Positions 21,679-32,451 of a stretch of 64,000 bases of DNA are shown in pieces. Made by a program: the position numbers and the translations under genes. Below the pieces are notes generated by a model that saw nothing but the letters and a program-made list of their open reading frames with translations, ran no database searches and was not told the DNA's origin. This DNA is from Tieghemostelium lacteum (lineage: Eukaryota > Evosea > Eumycetozoa > Dictyosteliales > Raperosteliaceae). The stretch is from NCBI GenBank assembly GCA_001606155.1, contig LODT01000039.1:558001-622000 (forward strand), read 5' to 3'. How positions within the stretch are numbered: the first letter of the stretch is position 1; each line of letters opens with the position of its first letter.

Positions 21679-22335
21679 TTATTTGAAATAATTGATGATA
21701 TCGTTTTGTTCATAGATTTTAGTAGTATAAAGATTGTTTGATGATATCAGATCTAATGCAACATTGGCAAGAGTGTCCACATGTACAGCTTGTGAAGGTA
21801 ATATTTTAGGGAGCCATTTAGACTCAACTATGCCAGCAGGTCTCAAGATACTGAGAGTAAATAGATTAGGCAATCTTTGTTGAACTTGGGTTAGTTCTTT
21901 TTCAGTTTTTCCTTTTACATTTCTAGTTGGCCCTAATAGATAGTAATATGCAGATTCACTTTGATCAGCATACTTTCCAGATAAATAGAGAAAAGAGAAT
22001 ACTTTAGATTGTTTTTGAATAACAGGTTCAATCATCTTAACAAACTCATATACCATTGTATGTGATACCTTAAAGTGTTCTTCTAGTGTCTTAAAATCCA
22101 AATGTTTACCACCAATTGCCCACAAACAACCGTCATAGTCGGTAACCATCTTTTCAATCATATCATTATCATATTTTGTAAAATCATTGTGTACTATATT
22201 TATCAATTTATCATTCTTCACCTGTAGCTCTCTTCTAGTTAAACATAAAACCTTTTCAATTTTTTGATTTAAAAGGGCTTGTTTGAGAAAATGACTACCT
22301 GAGAATCCTGTAGCTCCAAATATAATCAATTTCAT
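21679..22335 (-). CDS. TIP30/HTATIP2-like NAD(P)-binding oxidoreductase
   Basis: A single exon of 218 aa with an atypical short-chain dehydrogenase fold. The N-terminal Rossmann motif is GATGFSGSHFLKQAL, close to the GATGxxG of HTATIP2/TIP30 and related epimerase-like proteins. Other signs are LCLTRREL at the nucleotide-specificity strand, a YLSGKYADQSES strand, and a YYYLLGPTRNVKGKTEKEL segment in the active-site helix. LSILRPAGIVES is followed by VHVDTLANVALDLI, both typical of the subfamily. Human TIP30 is 242 aa, so length fits. Function is not fixed by sequence; roles in nuclear import or redox are reported for relatives. A yeast Fmp52-like mitochondrial protein is an alternative assignment. 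Confidence 0.8.
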   Translation of the reverse strand: MKLIIFGATGFSGSHFLKQALLNQKIEKVLCLTRRELQVKNDKLINIVHNDFTKYDNDMIEKMVTDYDGCLWAIGGKHLDFKTLEEHFKVSHTMVYEFVKMIEPVIQKQSKVFSFLYLSGKYADQSESAYYYLLGPTRNVKGKTEKELTQVQQRLPNLFTLSILRPAGIVESKWLPKILPSQAVHVDTLANVALDLISSNNLYTTKIYEQNDIINYFK

Positions 22336-22511
22336 CTATTAATTAAATACGAAATAAAAATCTTCAATTATAATAAATCAAAAAAGAGTTGGTTTTTTTT
22401 TTTTAATTAACTTGAAAATATCTAAAGTGAGTAATCTACAAAAATAAAAAGACTCTAATTAGAAATTCAGTTTTTTTTTTAAAAAAATATCATTCTTACA
22501 ACACCATCATA

Positions 22512-23361
22512 ATGAAATTTATCCACATATTTGTAATATTCTTTATAATATTAAATGTATCACCACATCTAGTTTTTACACAAAGTTCTGAGGGTTCAAC
22601 TAGTTCATCTAGTTCTAATAATACAAACACAACAGAATCAGTATATTACCATTTGATACCTTATGATGATCCTAAGTGTGAAGGTACTCCATATGGTGTT
22701 AGTTATATAGTGTATGTATCCTAACAAACCAAAACTTTCATATACTTTTTTTTTAATTTTCTTTTTATATTTTTATTTTGTGTTTTGATTTAAATATACT
22801 CATTCACTAATATAATGTAAACTAAAAAATAGAAAAGAAGGAGAATGTACAGCATTACCTGATAGTGTATTACATTATTCAGTTATATCCTCACTAAATG
22901 GTAGTGCTATAACATTTAAATATGTTGATAATACTAGACCTAAACAATGTACAGGTAATCAGGTTTATGATCAAGAGTATAAAGTTGGTGAATGTCAACC
23001 AGCAGGATTTAATTCGAATATAGGTACAAGTTACGCAAAATACTATTATGTAAATAAGACAGTTGAGAAACCAACCATACCCAAAACAGAGTATAAATCA
23101 TCAGTAGTCTACACTTTCCACACCCTAAATTGTAAAAATATAACATCACAAGTATACACAATAGGATATCCTATTGAATTACTATACTCTGATAATACAG
23201 GTGCAAAATATTTTTGTAAATTAGCAGTACCTAAATACACCTATTGTAAAAATTTGATAGCTAATGAGTGTGATCCATCTATTGATTTAGATAAATTTCA
23301 CAATAATATATGTAAAGCAAATTCATCGTTATCTTACACTGCAGTTGTTCAGTGTCTATAA
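22512..23361 (+). CDS. Secreted Cys-containing protein, unknown (242 aa)
   Basis: Exons 22512-22711 and 22833-23361 flank a 121-nt intron (GTATGT...AG). The second exon has no early ATG and is easily missed. The join reads YGVSYIVKEGECTALPDS. The protein has a signal peptide (MKFIHIFVIFFIILN), a Ser/Asn-rich stretch, then a compact domain with about ten Cys. The domain opens YYHLIPYDDPKCEGTP and ends SLSYTAVVQCL. There is no C-terminal hydrophobic anchor, so it is likely secreted soluble. It resembles the many small dictyostelid secreted proteins with even Cys spacing, but I cannot name a family. No catalytic motif is visible. Confidence 0.72.
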
Positions 23362-23572
23362 AAACAAATAATCTCACCTATCCAATTTTGTATATAATTT
23401 AAAATAAATGTTTTAAAATATCAGACAGTCAAAAGATATTTAAGAACTTGATCAAATCGTACATGTTATTATTTCTCGTCTATTTCTCAACTACTTGAAA
23501 TAGTGAATTTCCATTCAATTTAAATACAAATTTAATTTTGTTTTTTTATTATTTTAGTATTTTGTGTGTTCA

Positions 23573-26394
23573 ATGGCAAGAACTAAAGCAACCAGAAGAA
23601 AAGCTTATAAATATCTACCAAAATCTATAAAAAAGTATTCAGAATACTATCCAAAGTACTTGAAATATCTTAGTGGTAAAGTTGATTTAAAAGATAAACT
23701 AAATCATGATTTAATTTCATATGATGTATTTTTCATTTCAGGTGTGTATTTCAAAACTTTTTATAAATAACCAAATTCTAATGGAAAACAATCAAAGATA
23801 TTCTTTTAAATTATGATAAATTTAATAACAGTGAAAGAATAATGATATACAAAAACTTATATACTCACCAATTATCTAAATATGCTATAAAAGAAGTCAA
23901 AGATTTCAATATGAATCCTAACATTGATATGGAATTAGCCAAAGAGGTGCTTAAATATATTGAGCATTTCTATGGAAGAGATAGTTTACTTTTATTTAAC
24001 CCATTTTTTAAAGTATGTAAATACAATATTGACAAAAAGTTAAAAAATTTACTTACAAATTTAAATATTCAATAGCTATTTGAGAATACAGAATTTTCAC
24101 CATTTCGTATAAAATTGTGTGAAAATATATTTAAAAACACTTATGAGGAAATTAAAGGGTTATCGAACTTGAATCAACTTGAAATCACACCAAAATCATT
24201 TAAAATTTTACTTAAAGCATCTTCTACTTATCCAAACCTATTATGTATTCTCATGACATTTTTCTCTAAACTTCCTTATAATACTCAAAAAGAATGCATC
24301 CAACCTATTTTTAAATCATTTTTAGGTTACAATGGTACCTCTGATAATTGGGAAACGTTCAGTCAATCACTGAAACTATTCAGTAATCATATTGGTATAG
24401 ATAATACTGTGAAATTTCTCATAGATACTCTAAATTACAATGAATATAATCATTTTATTGTAATTCATTTACTTTTTCACTATTTCGAAGCATTTGACTC
24501 TATTCAAGTAAATTTCTCTACAATAATAGAGTAAGTATTTCAATTATGTTTTATAGTAGATCCTAAAACTTATTAATTTCAAATTCTAATATTAGAAAAC
24601 TATTAAATTCAGCTTTTGATAATGAAACAAGTAAAATTTTACTTCTTCATGTGATCACAAAGAAATTCAACAAGATTGAATATAAAGAAAAACATATCTC
24701 TTTTATTAAAGATAAAATGAACAATTGTACATTGTCCAAAGAATTGGTAAATTACCTTTGTGTGATTGTCAAAAGGTACCCAATGTCATTCGAAAAGACG
24801 TTTCCATCTTATTGGAAACATTTTGATACAAACTATTGGTATAAAATTTTAGATACCCTGATGGTATCTTTGGGTGAAACTTTCCAAACTCAATATCTTG
24901 ATAAATATAAAGTATATCTATCACCCTTAAGATTTTGGAAAAGTTATAAGAAGTATAAGTTTGTAATAAACTCTCCTCCTGAAAACTCTAAATTGGTGTC
25001 AATGAATATTAGAAATATCCAAAATGTTAAGCATCTCTGGCAAATCTATCTAGATATAGAGGAAATTGCCTATACTGACTCTCAAGTACAACAACTAAAA
25101 TTAGATGAGATTTTTGATCGAATTATATCTAATTTACAACACAAAAAACCTTCTAAAATCACCAAAATTATCAAATTACACCTGAATAGGAATGATCTCC
25201 CAAATTTTCAAAGTATATTCTTTGAAAACTATTTGAAAACAAGAGCTCTATATGAAAATTTTATAAACAGTTATGTTATAGGTTTGGCATCCAACTTCAT
25301 AGCAGTTGATAATTTTGGACTTCCACTCATTGAAAAGGTTCTAAATATTCTAGAAAAAAGGTCAAAAATCTCAGAGAATGACTGTGTTGGTGCTCTCAAG
25401 TTATTAATGTTAGCCAAGGAAAATCAATTTAAAGTTGACTACTTGATTTTACCATGGTTAACAAAATGTAAGAGTTTTAGAGATGATCTCAGTGATTATT
25501 TTCATCAGTTATTGTTATCTGCTTCGGATCCATATTCAACTTTTGGAGATTATGTTAGATATATGTTAGAGTGTATGAATCCTGAAAGTGTCTATCGTTT
25601 AGTTATAGATTTAGTTGAAAACCCAAATATATTCACTCTAAATATATCTCATGAAATCTTTAGTGTAAAAATTCAACCAAATCTATTTTATCAACTGGTA
25701 GAACTAGTTGCTCCAATTCAATTGACACCAACTGAAATCGATCTGATTGGATTTGATTTCATTTTGAGAAATATTCTCAATTACTCAATTGAATTGAATT
25801 TAGGCAAGAGTTCTAAAATCAATATAATCTCAAAGATTCTTTAAAATGATTGGAAATATCATTTGTCACAATGAGAATTTCAAGTTTAGATATTGTTATT
25901 TGGATATCATGACAACTCACTCTATAATTCAACCTGGTACAGTTCCAGCACACATGAACCAAAATGATCTTGTTTGTATACCACCACATCTGGTTGAAAG
26001 CTCAATATATGAACATCTTAAATCACTCACATTGGTCTATCCCATTAATATCACTGGAAATAGACCATTGAAAAGTTTATTAAGATTAAATCTCTCTAAA
26101 TATTATAAGGGTAAACCTATGTCCATTTTTATCAATATCTTAAAGAACTCACCTTCAATCCAAGAAGTTAAAATTGATATTTCTTACAACCCTCAATTTT
26201 TAACTAAAGAGGTTAGTGACTATCTCATTAAAGAAGCACTTCTAAGTAAGCTTACCTTGGTTACCCCTGAGAAAAAATCAACCAAAACAACCAATATCAA
26301 AAGCATTGTCAATTTTATAAAAGAAATGAAATTGAAGGATCTCATTTATCCATATTTTACATTTATTCACAAAATTAGACAACCCCGATCCTAA
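23573..26394 (+). pseudogene. MARTK family, copy 2, frameshifted in the C-terminal third
   Basis: Exons 23573-23741, 23798-24012, 24076-24530 and from 24596 on follow the same early splice positions as copy 1, plus one extra intron (24531-24595). It starts MARTKATRRKAYKYLP. The frame runs 695 codons to a stop at 25842-25844. Comparison with copy 1 shows that 20 bases are missing around 25833, next to a CAAA repeat, which shifts the frame. Beyond it, 182 codons matching the copy 1 C-terminus remain open (25846-26394). So the loss is recent, or the truncated product is functional, or the base count is an assembly error. Identity to copy 1 is high from about 25550 on and much lower in the N-terminal half. 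Confidence 0.75.
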
Positions 26395-26479
26395 TTTTAA
26401 AATAAATAAATTTAGATATTTTTTGATCAAAGACAAAGATGGGGAAAGAATCCCTTTGATTAATTTCCTTATTGATAGT

Positions 26480-27157
26480 TTACTTTATTTTGGGAGGTGG
26501 TACTTTAGGTTTTAGTAATCTAGCTAAAAAGGGAACTGTAATAATGGTTATAGGTGTACGAATAAGTGATGATATTTTAGTGAGAATAAATGCAATAGCA
26601 AAGACACCAAGGTTCTCTGTAGTTTGAGTTTGTGGTAAATGTAAGAAATCCAATATCTCTTTTGGATCGACACCTGCAGATAACAGTAATGTAAATCCAC
26701 CCAATGTTGCAAAGTAAATGCTAAAATGTACAATAAGAGCTAATTTACCATATCTCTTAAGAATAAATTTAATTTTTTGTGTCATTGACAGTTTCTTTAA
26801 TTCCTCTTGCATTTTTTCTTCATCATGATCATCTGTTTCGTTTTTGTTGTTGTTTATTGGTTGTTCGGGTTTGGGTTTATTGGCTTCAGTTGAATAAAAT
26901 CGTTTTGGTTGAATTAATAGTCCCTTATGTGCTATAGTACTTTGATTGAAAATGCTATTTATGGATTTAGTGTTACTAACAAGTAAGCCTTTAGTTGGTG
27001 ATTTTGAAATCTTATAATTTATATTTAATGGTTTTTGTAATTGTATCAATGTTGGTGTAGTTGAACTAGAATAGAATCTATAGGTAGAGCCTTTAATAGG
27101 AGAATTTCTCAACCAATGATTTCCAATTGAACGAGTAAAATTGATGGAAATGTTCAT
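26480..27157 (-). CDS. FAM210-like (DUF1279) mitochondrial membrane protein
   Basis: A single exon of 225 aa. The N-terminal ~100 residues are basic, Ser/Asn-rich and poor in acids, with Arg-Phe-Tyr-Ser motifs (YRFYSSS, PKRFYSTE) typical of mitochondrial presequence cleavage regions. The conserved DUF1279 domain covers about 105-215: KIKFILKRYGKLALIVHFSI, an ATLGGFTLLLSAGVD segment, then TKISSLIRTPITIITVPFLA. It has two predicted membrane helices. FAM210A/B relatives sit in the inner mitochondrial membrane and affect mitochondrial translation or haem-related functions in animals. The exact role here is not shown. It ends 85 bp from the family copy 2, tail-to-tail. Confidence 0.87.
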   Translation of the reverse strand: MNISINFTRSIGNHWLRNSPIKGSTYRFYSSSTTPTLIQLQKPLNINYKISKSPTKGLLVSNTKSINSIFNQSTIAHKGLLIQPKRFYSTEANKPKPEQPINNNKNETDDHDEEKMQEELKKLSMTQKIKFILKRYGKLALIVHFSIYFATLGGFTLLLSAGVDPKEILDFLHLPQTQTTENLGVFAIAFILTKISSLIRTPITIITVPFLARLLKPKVPPPKIK

Positions 27158-27311
27158 TTCTTAATTATCTAAAATAAAAAAATAAAAAAAAAAAACTAAA
27201 TTATAAAGGAATTGGGATTTTTATGTGTCAAGTGACAAATAAATGACTATGTTAATTACATAATTTAATTGTTTTAAAAAAAAAAACAAAAGGGTGATGA
27301 ATCATTTATTA

Positions 27312-28907
27312 CTATTTAATTTTAAAACAAGAATATCTTGATAAATCTGGATTGTGGTAGTAGTTAAACTGTCTACTGAGATTTGTAAAATTAAATTTAC
27401 ATTTGGATTCAAAGACCAACTTTTCAATCGAGGGATGGTATTCCAAATGGTAGAGAACCTGTTGAATGAGATCCTGATTAATTTCACCACAACTGTCAGA
27501 GGTGAGACAGAGTGTCTGTAAAATTGTATTTCTTTTGAGTGCTTCTAATATTACATTGAAATGACATTTATAGATATTAGTTTTCAGTTTGGTTATGGAT
27601 TTATTTGATGACAGTAACTGTGCAACTAGTCTATTGGTAGTAGTTCCAAAACTATTTAGAGACAGTTTCTTGAGATTTGATCTATCTTTGAGTAACATAT
27701 CTGCCAATACTTTAATCTCCAAATCTGTATATTGTCTCTTGTTATCTAAATCCAGTTTCAGAGATTGCAATGATTTTGCAGTGACATTGGTGAGAATGGG
27801 TGTGGTTAACGAAAGTTTTTCTAAATAATGTTTTTCTTGTAACACACATTCAATAAGTGGTTGAACTATTATATATTCCAGACAGTTACTGATAAAGTCT
27901 ATTGTCAATCTCTTTAGTGATTGTTCTCTTTTTAGATAATAAATCATCCATTGTATATCAAAACCATGTTCAATTAGAGCGCTAGCTGAAATACAGAAAT
28001 CTGTGAGATTTGGTAGTTCTAGTAACCCTTTAAATAGAGATTCAGGTGGTATTCGTATAAAGAAACCTGCGTCGTCGTATATCAGTACTAGTGTCTTTAG
28101 ATTTCGTAATCTACCACAATATATAGCGTCCAGTACCGTAGAGTATAAATTTAATGAAGTAGACTCCATATGTAAATACTCAATCTTTGAGTTTCCAGAT
28201 TCCAGTAGTTGTTTAAAACCACATAATTTACAATCATCAATTTCCAAATACAACAGAGATAGTCTATTCAGAGTCTCAATGTGTCTAGACATCGATTCAA
28301 ATATTGGAAATTCACATATACCATAAAAGAGAATAATCAATTCTCTCAATGGATGACAAACCGTCAGAATATGATGAAAATCCGATACACATTGGTTATT
28401 GGAATCTGGGAATTCAATCTGTAATTTCTCTAATCTTGAAAAGAAACCAATATTCTTTTGTATAATAGTCTTTGTACATTGGTTTGATAAATGTATACTA
28501 TTATTACAGTCATTCATAGTAGAAGTACACTGTTGTAATAGTCTCTGTTTACATGGTTTAAAAAGTATATTATAAACATCTAAACTGAAATTAAAGTATC
28601 TAGGTGGTTGTTTGTATAGCGAGTATTTTGTATTCCAATGATTCTGTATCATTATATCCTTATCACCACACATTTCCATTTCAAGGTCCAACTGATTAGA
28701 TACAAAGTCACTTATATAGCAGTGAAATGGCCAACACACTAGTGATAGTGATACCTTCCATCTTCTCGATACATATTTATCCTTCCATAAATACCCCAAA
28801 ATTTTTTTAAATAAACTAAAACAAAAAAATCTATTATATTTATATTGTGAACAATTTTTACTATTATTACTATTATTATTATTATTATCTATTTCCATAT
28901 TATCCAT
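27312..28907 (-). CDS. LRR protein with F-box-like N-terminus
   Basis: A single exon of 531 aa starts at the ATG at 28907 (MDNMEID), followed by an Asn run. Residues about 25-75 (FSLFKKILGYLWKDKYVSRRW) look like a degenerate F-box-type helix bundle as in many dictyostelid LRR/FNIP proteins. From about 150 on, leucine-rich periodicity is clear, with repeats such as LNRLSLLYLEIDDCKLCGF and LRNLKTLVLIYDDAGF. There is no signal peptide or membrane span. A substrate adaptor role is inferred from the fold only. No FNIP repeat is seen. Confidence 0.65.
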   Translation of the reverse strand: MDNMEIDNNNNNSNNSKNCSQYKYNRFFCFSLFKKILGYLWKDKYVSRRWKVSLSLVCWPFHCYISDFVSNQLDLEMEMCGDKDIMIQNHWNTKYSLYKQPPRYFNFSLDVYNILFKPCKQRLLQQCTSTMNDCNNSIHLSNQCTKTIIQKNIGFFSRLEKLQIEFPDSNNQCVSDFHHILTVCHPLRELIILFYGICEFPIFESMSRHIETLNRLSLLYLEIDDCKLCGFKQLLESGNSKIEYLHMESTSLNLYSTVLDAIYCGRLRNLKTLVLIYDDAGFFIRIPPESLFKGLLELPNLTDFCISASALIEHGFDIQWMIYYLKREQSLKRLTIDFISNCLEYIIVQPLIECVLQEKHYLEKLSLTTPILTNVTAKSLQSLKLDLDNKRQYTDLEIKVLADMLLKDRSNLKKLSLNSFGTTTNRLVAQLLSSNKSITKLKTNIYKCHFNVILEALKRNTILQTLCLTSDSCGEINQDLIQQVLYHLEYHPSIEKLVFESKCKFNFTNLSRQFNYYHNPDLSRYSCFKIK

Positions 28908-29190
28908 ATTGTTATATTAGGTGTGTGAAGTAGGAAGTTGGATTGAAAAAAAAATATAATTATTATTATTGTTATTAGTGCATTTCTCTACTTTAGTGCA
29001 AATCAAATACCAGAATATTTTGTTTGATTTTTTTTTCTTGTTGAATTAATGAGGAAGGATGTAGAATATATTCACGAATATATGATTATTTAAAATAAAC
29101 GTAGTTTTGTTGTTGTTTTTTTTTTTCAATTCCAGAATGGAATCAAATTGGGTGCGGAGCAAAAATTTATGGTATTTGTGTGTTTGTTGT

Positions 29191-30196
29191 TTAGTCAAAA
29201 AGTGAATCTAATAAATTAGATACTTTATTAAAAAATTTCTCTGTGTTGTCATTTTTGTTTAAAACAGACGATAACACTATTTCACATTGTTTTGGTGTCT
29301 CTTTTGCCACTGGTGAAATTTCAGAATCCCCTTCTTTTTCTAAATGAATGTGTTGTTTTTGTTTTTGGAATTTTTTTGTTCTATTTTTGTTTTTGTTCTT
29401 TTTGGATTTATAGGTGCTATTGGGGTTTCTAATTTGGTTCTCTTGGATTCTGTTTAATCTCTGATCTCTCAATGCTTCTATTCTTTTTATTCTATTATTT
29501 TTGAACTCAATTGGAACATGTTGAATGTCATTACCATTCATAGACGATTCTACATCTATTTGTTCTATACATTCTTGTTGTGTTTTATTCGTCTCTTCTA
29601 CACCTACTTTCCACTCCCACTGTTTATTCTTAACAATATCATCTACTAGAACACCCTCATTCTTTAAATTCTCTATTACTTCTTTGTAATCTGGGTGTAA
29701 ATGTTTCTTACAAAATACCTTTTCTTTCAACACTGCTTTTAAACACTGTCTTTATATAAACCAAATACAAAATTAATAATCAAAAAAGAGATTTATCTTT
29801 AGGGGGGAGTATTATTTATAATTACTTTTTAAATTTTGAACAACCTCTACATTGTATATAACCACTACTCTCATCCATGTAGATATGAGATTGACAATAG
29901 TTAAAAGTCACTCTGGTATCCTCTTTAAAGAATAGTTTATTTTTACACCTCGTTTTGTCATGTGGTTTTATAAAGTGACATTGATTTACTTGGTCACTTG
30001 GAACATGACTTGGGATGAGCTTCATCCATTTTCTTTTTGATTTTTTATTCAATTCTTTTTCATTCTTTACAGTAGTATATTTAGTAGAGGACTCAATGAC
30101 AGTACTCTTTAATCTCTTATTCCGCAACAGAGTATTTTCAAAGCTAAGTGATCTCTTTTTTTGTTTTTCAGTTAATACAATGTTTTCTTTTGACAT
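29191..30196 (-). CDS. Basic protein with two Cys/His zinc-knuckle-like modules
   Basis: Exons 29826-30196 and 29191-29749 flank a 76-nt intron, giving 309 aa. After a Lys/Arg-rich N-terminus comes CHFIKPHDKTRCKNKLFF...YCQSH (C-x9-C-x13-YC-x2-H). Across the splice junction follows CRGCSKFKKQCLKAVLKEKVFCKKHLHPDY, a second C-x2-C-x5-C...C-x2-H set. The pattern resembles the potential DNA-binding zf-C3Hc3H domain known from KANSL2-type chromatin proteins, but this is by eye only. The C-terminal half is charged, with a Lys-rich segment (SKKNKNKNRTKKFQKQK) that could be a nuclear localisation signal. A nuclear role is inferred. No ortholog is named. Confidence 0.65.
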
Positions 30197-30566
30197 TATT
30201 TATTCATCATTTTTTGATTAATATAATGATTTGAAAATATAAGAATTCAGATCTTTTTCCTATTTCGTTATTTTATGTGAAGTGAATTTTTGGTAACAAA
30301 ATGACGAAGAACTCCCCCAGAATAAAAAATTTTTTTTTTTTTTATTTAGAAAAAATTATTGTTATCTTTGACAATATTTACACCTAAACTTTGGTTCAAC
30401 ACTTATATTTTAAGTGGTTTTTTAATTTAATTCATTTCAATAGATATTTCAACAAACAGATATCTACTACATTTATTTAACTGATTTCTATTAGTTAAAT
30501 ATTATAATTTTTTTTTTAATTATTTTTATTCATTTTTAAAATTACATAATAACAATACAATCGATA
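30197..30566. promoter_or_regulatory. Divergent promoter, zinc-knuckle gene / PRELI gene
   Basis: 370 bp of AT-rich DNA between two outward-facing genes, with poly-T runs at 30330-30345 and 30510-30520. No ORF or distinctive motif is seen. Confidence 0.3.
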
Positions 30567-31487
30567 ATGCCATTATTCGAAACTATTACACACACTTATA
30601 AGTAAGTTGTTTAAAGAGATTTTTGAGTATTGGAATGTATAGAGAACCGATTACTAATACCTTCAAACAATGTCAGACATTTATGGTCAGATGTATCAAC
30701 AGGTAGTTGGAGAAAGTATCCATCACCAAACAGACCAGATATATTGAGTATTGATATGTTGACTAAAGAATTTGATCCAGAGACTGGTGTATTAAAATGC
30801 ACAAAACTCATTATATGTAAAGGAAATACACCCAGTTGGCTACAAGCCGTTATGGGTAACACAGAATGTTTCTTCTTTGAAGAGACTATAGTGGACCCAC
30901 AGAATAAAAAGATGGTATTGACAACAAAGAACCTCAATTTTACAAATATACTAGGTGTAGAGGAAGTTTGCACCTATACACCACACCCAGAAAATAACGA
31001 GTGGACACTATTCACACAAGAGGCAAAAGTAACCTCATCACTCTTTGGAATAGCACGTAAGATGGAGGCATTCTGTTTAGAGAAATTCAAAGCCAATGCA
31101 CATAAAGGTCGTAAGATTATGGAAGATGCTATACAAAAGGTAAAATTAGAGGCTGAGGAGTCATTAGCCAATCTCGAAGCAACATTAGATACACTTAAAC
31201 AAGAAGTTGATGAATCCATTCAAGCTGTTGTATTCCAAACTACCAAACTTGAAGATCAAGAATCACAATCCAACAACCAATCCAAAATTTCCTATAACAA
31301 TATACTAGCAACTAAACTCTTTGAAGAAGAAGAATACACCAAAAACAATACCAAACCTACAGATACTCATCAACAACAACAATATATATTTTTAAATACT
31401 CTTTTATCAGATACCCAAAATGTTTTATTTGATTTTGATATTCCACTATTATCCAATATCAACACCAACAAATATCATATAGAATAA
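30567..31487 (+). CDS. PRELI/MSF1-domain mitochondrial lipid-transfer protein
   Basis: Exons 30567-30601 (only 35 nt) and 30677-31487 flank a 75-nt intron, giving 281 aa. The short first exon supplies MPLFETITHTY, and the join reads THTYKHLWSDVSTGSWRKYPSP, exactly the PRELI-domain opening. Further signatures are CFFFEETIVDPQNKKMVLTT and EAKVTSSLFGIARKMEAFC. Ups1/PRELID proteins shuttle phosphatidic acid or phosphatidylserine across the mitochondrial intermembrane space with TRIAP1/Mdm35. The domain is followed by a coiled-coil region of about 60 residues and a Gln/Asn-rich tail that family members usually lack. Whether it is the PRELID1 or PRELID3 (slowmo) type was not decided. Confidence 0.9.
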
Positions 31488-32451
31488 AAATATCAAAAAT
31501 AAATTTTATTTATATATTTAATATTTAATCTTATAAAAAATTTTTATTGTTTCTAACAATGACCAATGAAAAGAAATTTGTGGTCTCAAGTCCATCAAAT
31601 AAAAGATCAAATTTTTTCTTAAGGTATTTTTTTAGATATTTATAAAAAGCAGGTTTTCAAATAAAAATCGAAAATTATCAAAAACAATATTTTTTTTGTA
31701 TTTTTTTTTTTTATTAGTGTAAAAACGTCAATAAGTCATTTGTATTATTATCATTGCTATAAATAAATATATATTATTTGTTTATTGTCATAGGTTACTT
31801 TATCATTTTTCATAATATAAAAGGTAAAACAAAAAAAAAAAAATGACAGACTAGACAGGTTAAAATAATTCGTACAAAAGATCACAATAATTTTATTTTT
31901 GGTGTGGGTGGTGATTGGTTTTAATTTTTTTTAAGCACATAGACAATAATATCCTTCTATACTTTTTGTTTTACACAAATTGTGTATTTAATACACTCCC
32001 TCTCTCTCCCTTCTATTTAACACTCACTCTGTATATCTTTCACAAAATATCTCACTCCTCAACACTGTTTGTTTGAGATTTGATTAAATCACTGATAAAG
32101 AACACACTCACCCTCTCCCCTCCCAATCACACACCCACCACACCTCTTTTAGGGTATTATTATATACTTTTTTTTTTTTCTAAATTTATTGTGTTTATCT
32201 CTTAATTATATTACAATTCCAACTAAATTTTTAAAAATAAAACAATTAAACAACAACTAAACTTTAACAGGTGTACATAAAACTCAAATCAATACTAATA
32301 CATTTATTTTTATTTTTGCATATTTCCAGTTATATTATTTATATATATATTTATATAAAGTCGTACACTTCAAACTCAAAAAAAGTCTTTAATTTTGAAA
32401 CTATAATAACAAACAGCATCATATACACTACCACTACTAGAAAATATAAAT
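31488..32451. promoter_or_regulatory. PTEN upstream region with inverted CACCC-type boxes
   Basis: About 960 bp without an ORF. GGTGTGGGTGGTGATTGG (31901-31918) is nearly the reverse complement of CCAATCACACACCCACCACA (32123-32142), so two facing CACCC/CAATCAC boxes lie about 205 bp apart. Between them is a strongly pyrimidine-rich strand, including CACTCCCTCTCTCTCCCTTC near 31994 and CACCCTCTCCCCTCCC near 32108. An AT-rich 300-bp leader precedes the ATG. These are the GC-richest stretches of the region and probable core promoter elements. Confidence 0.45.
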
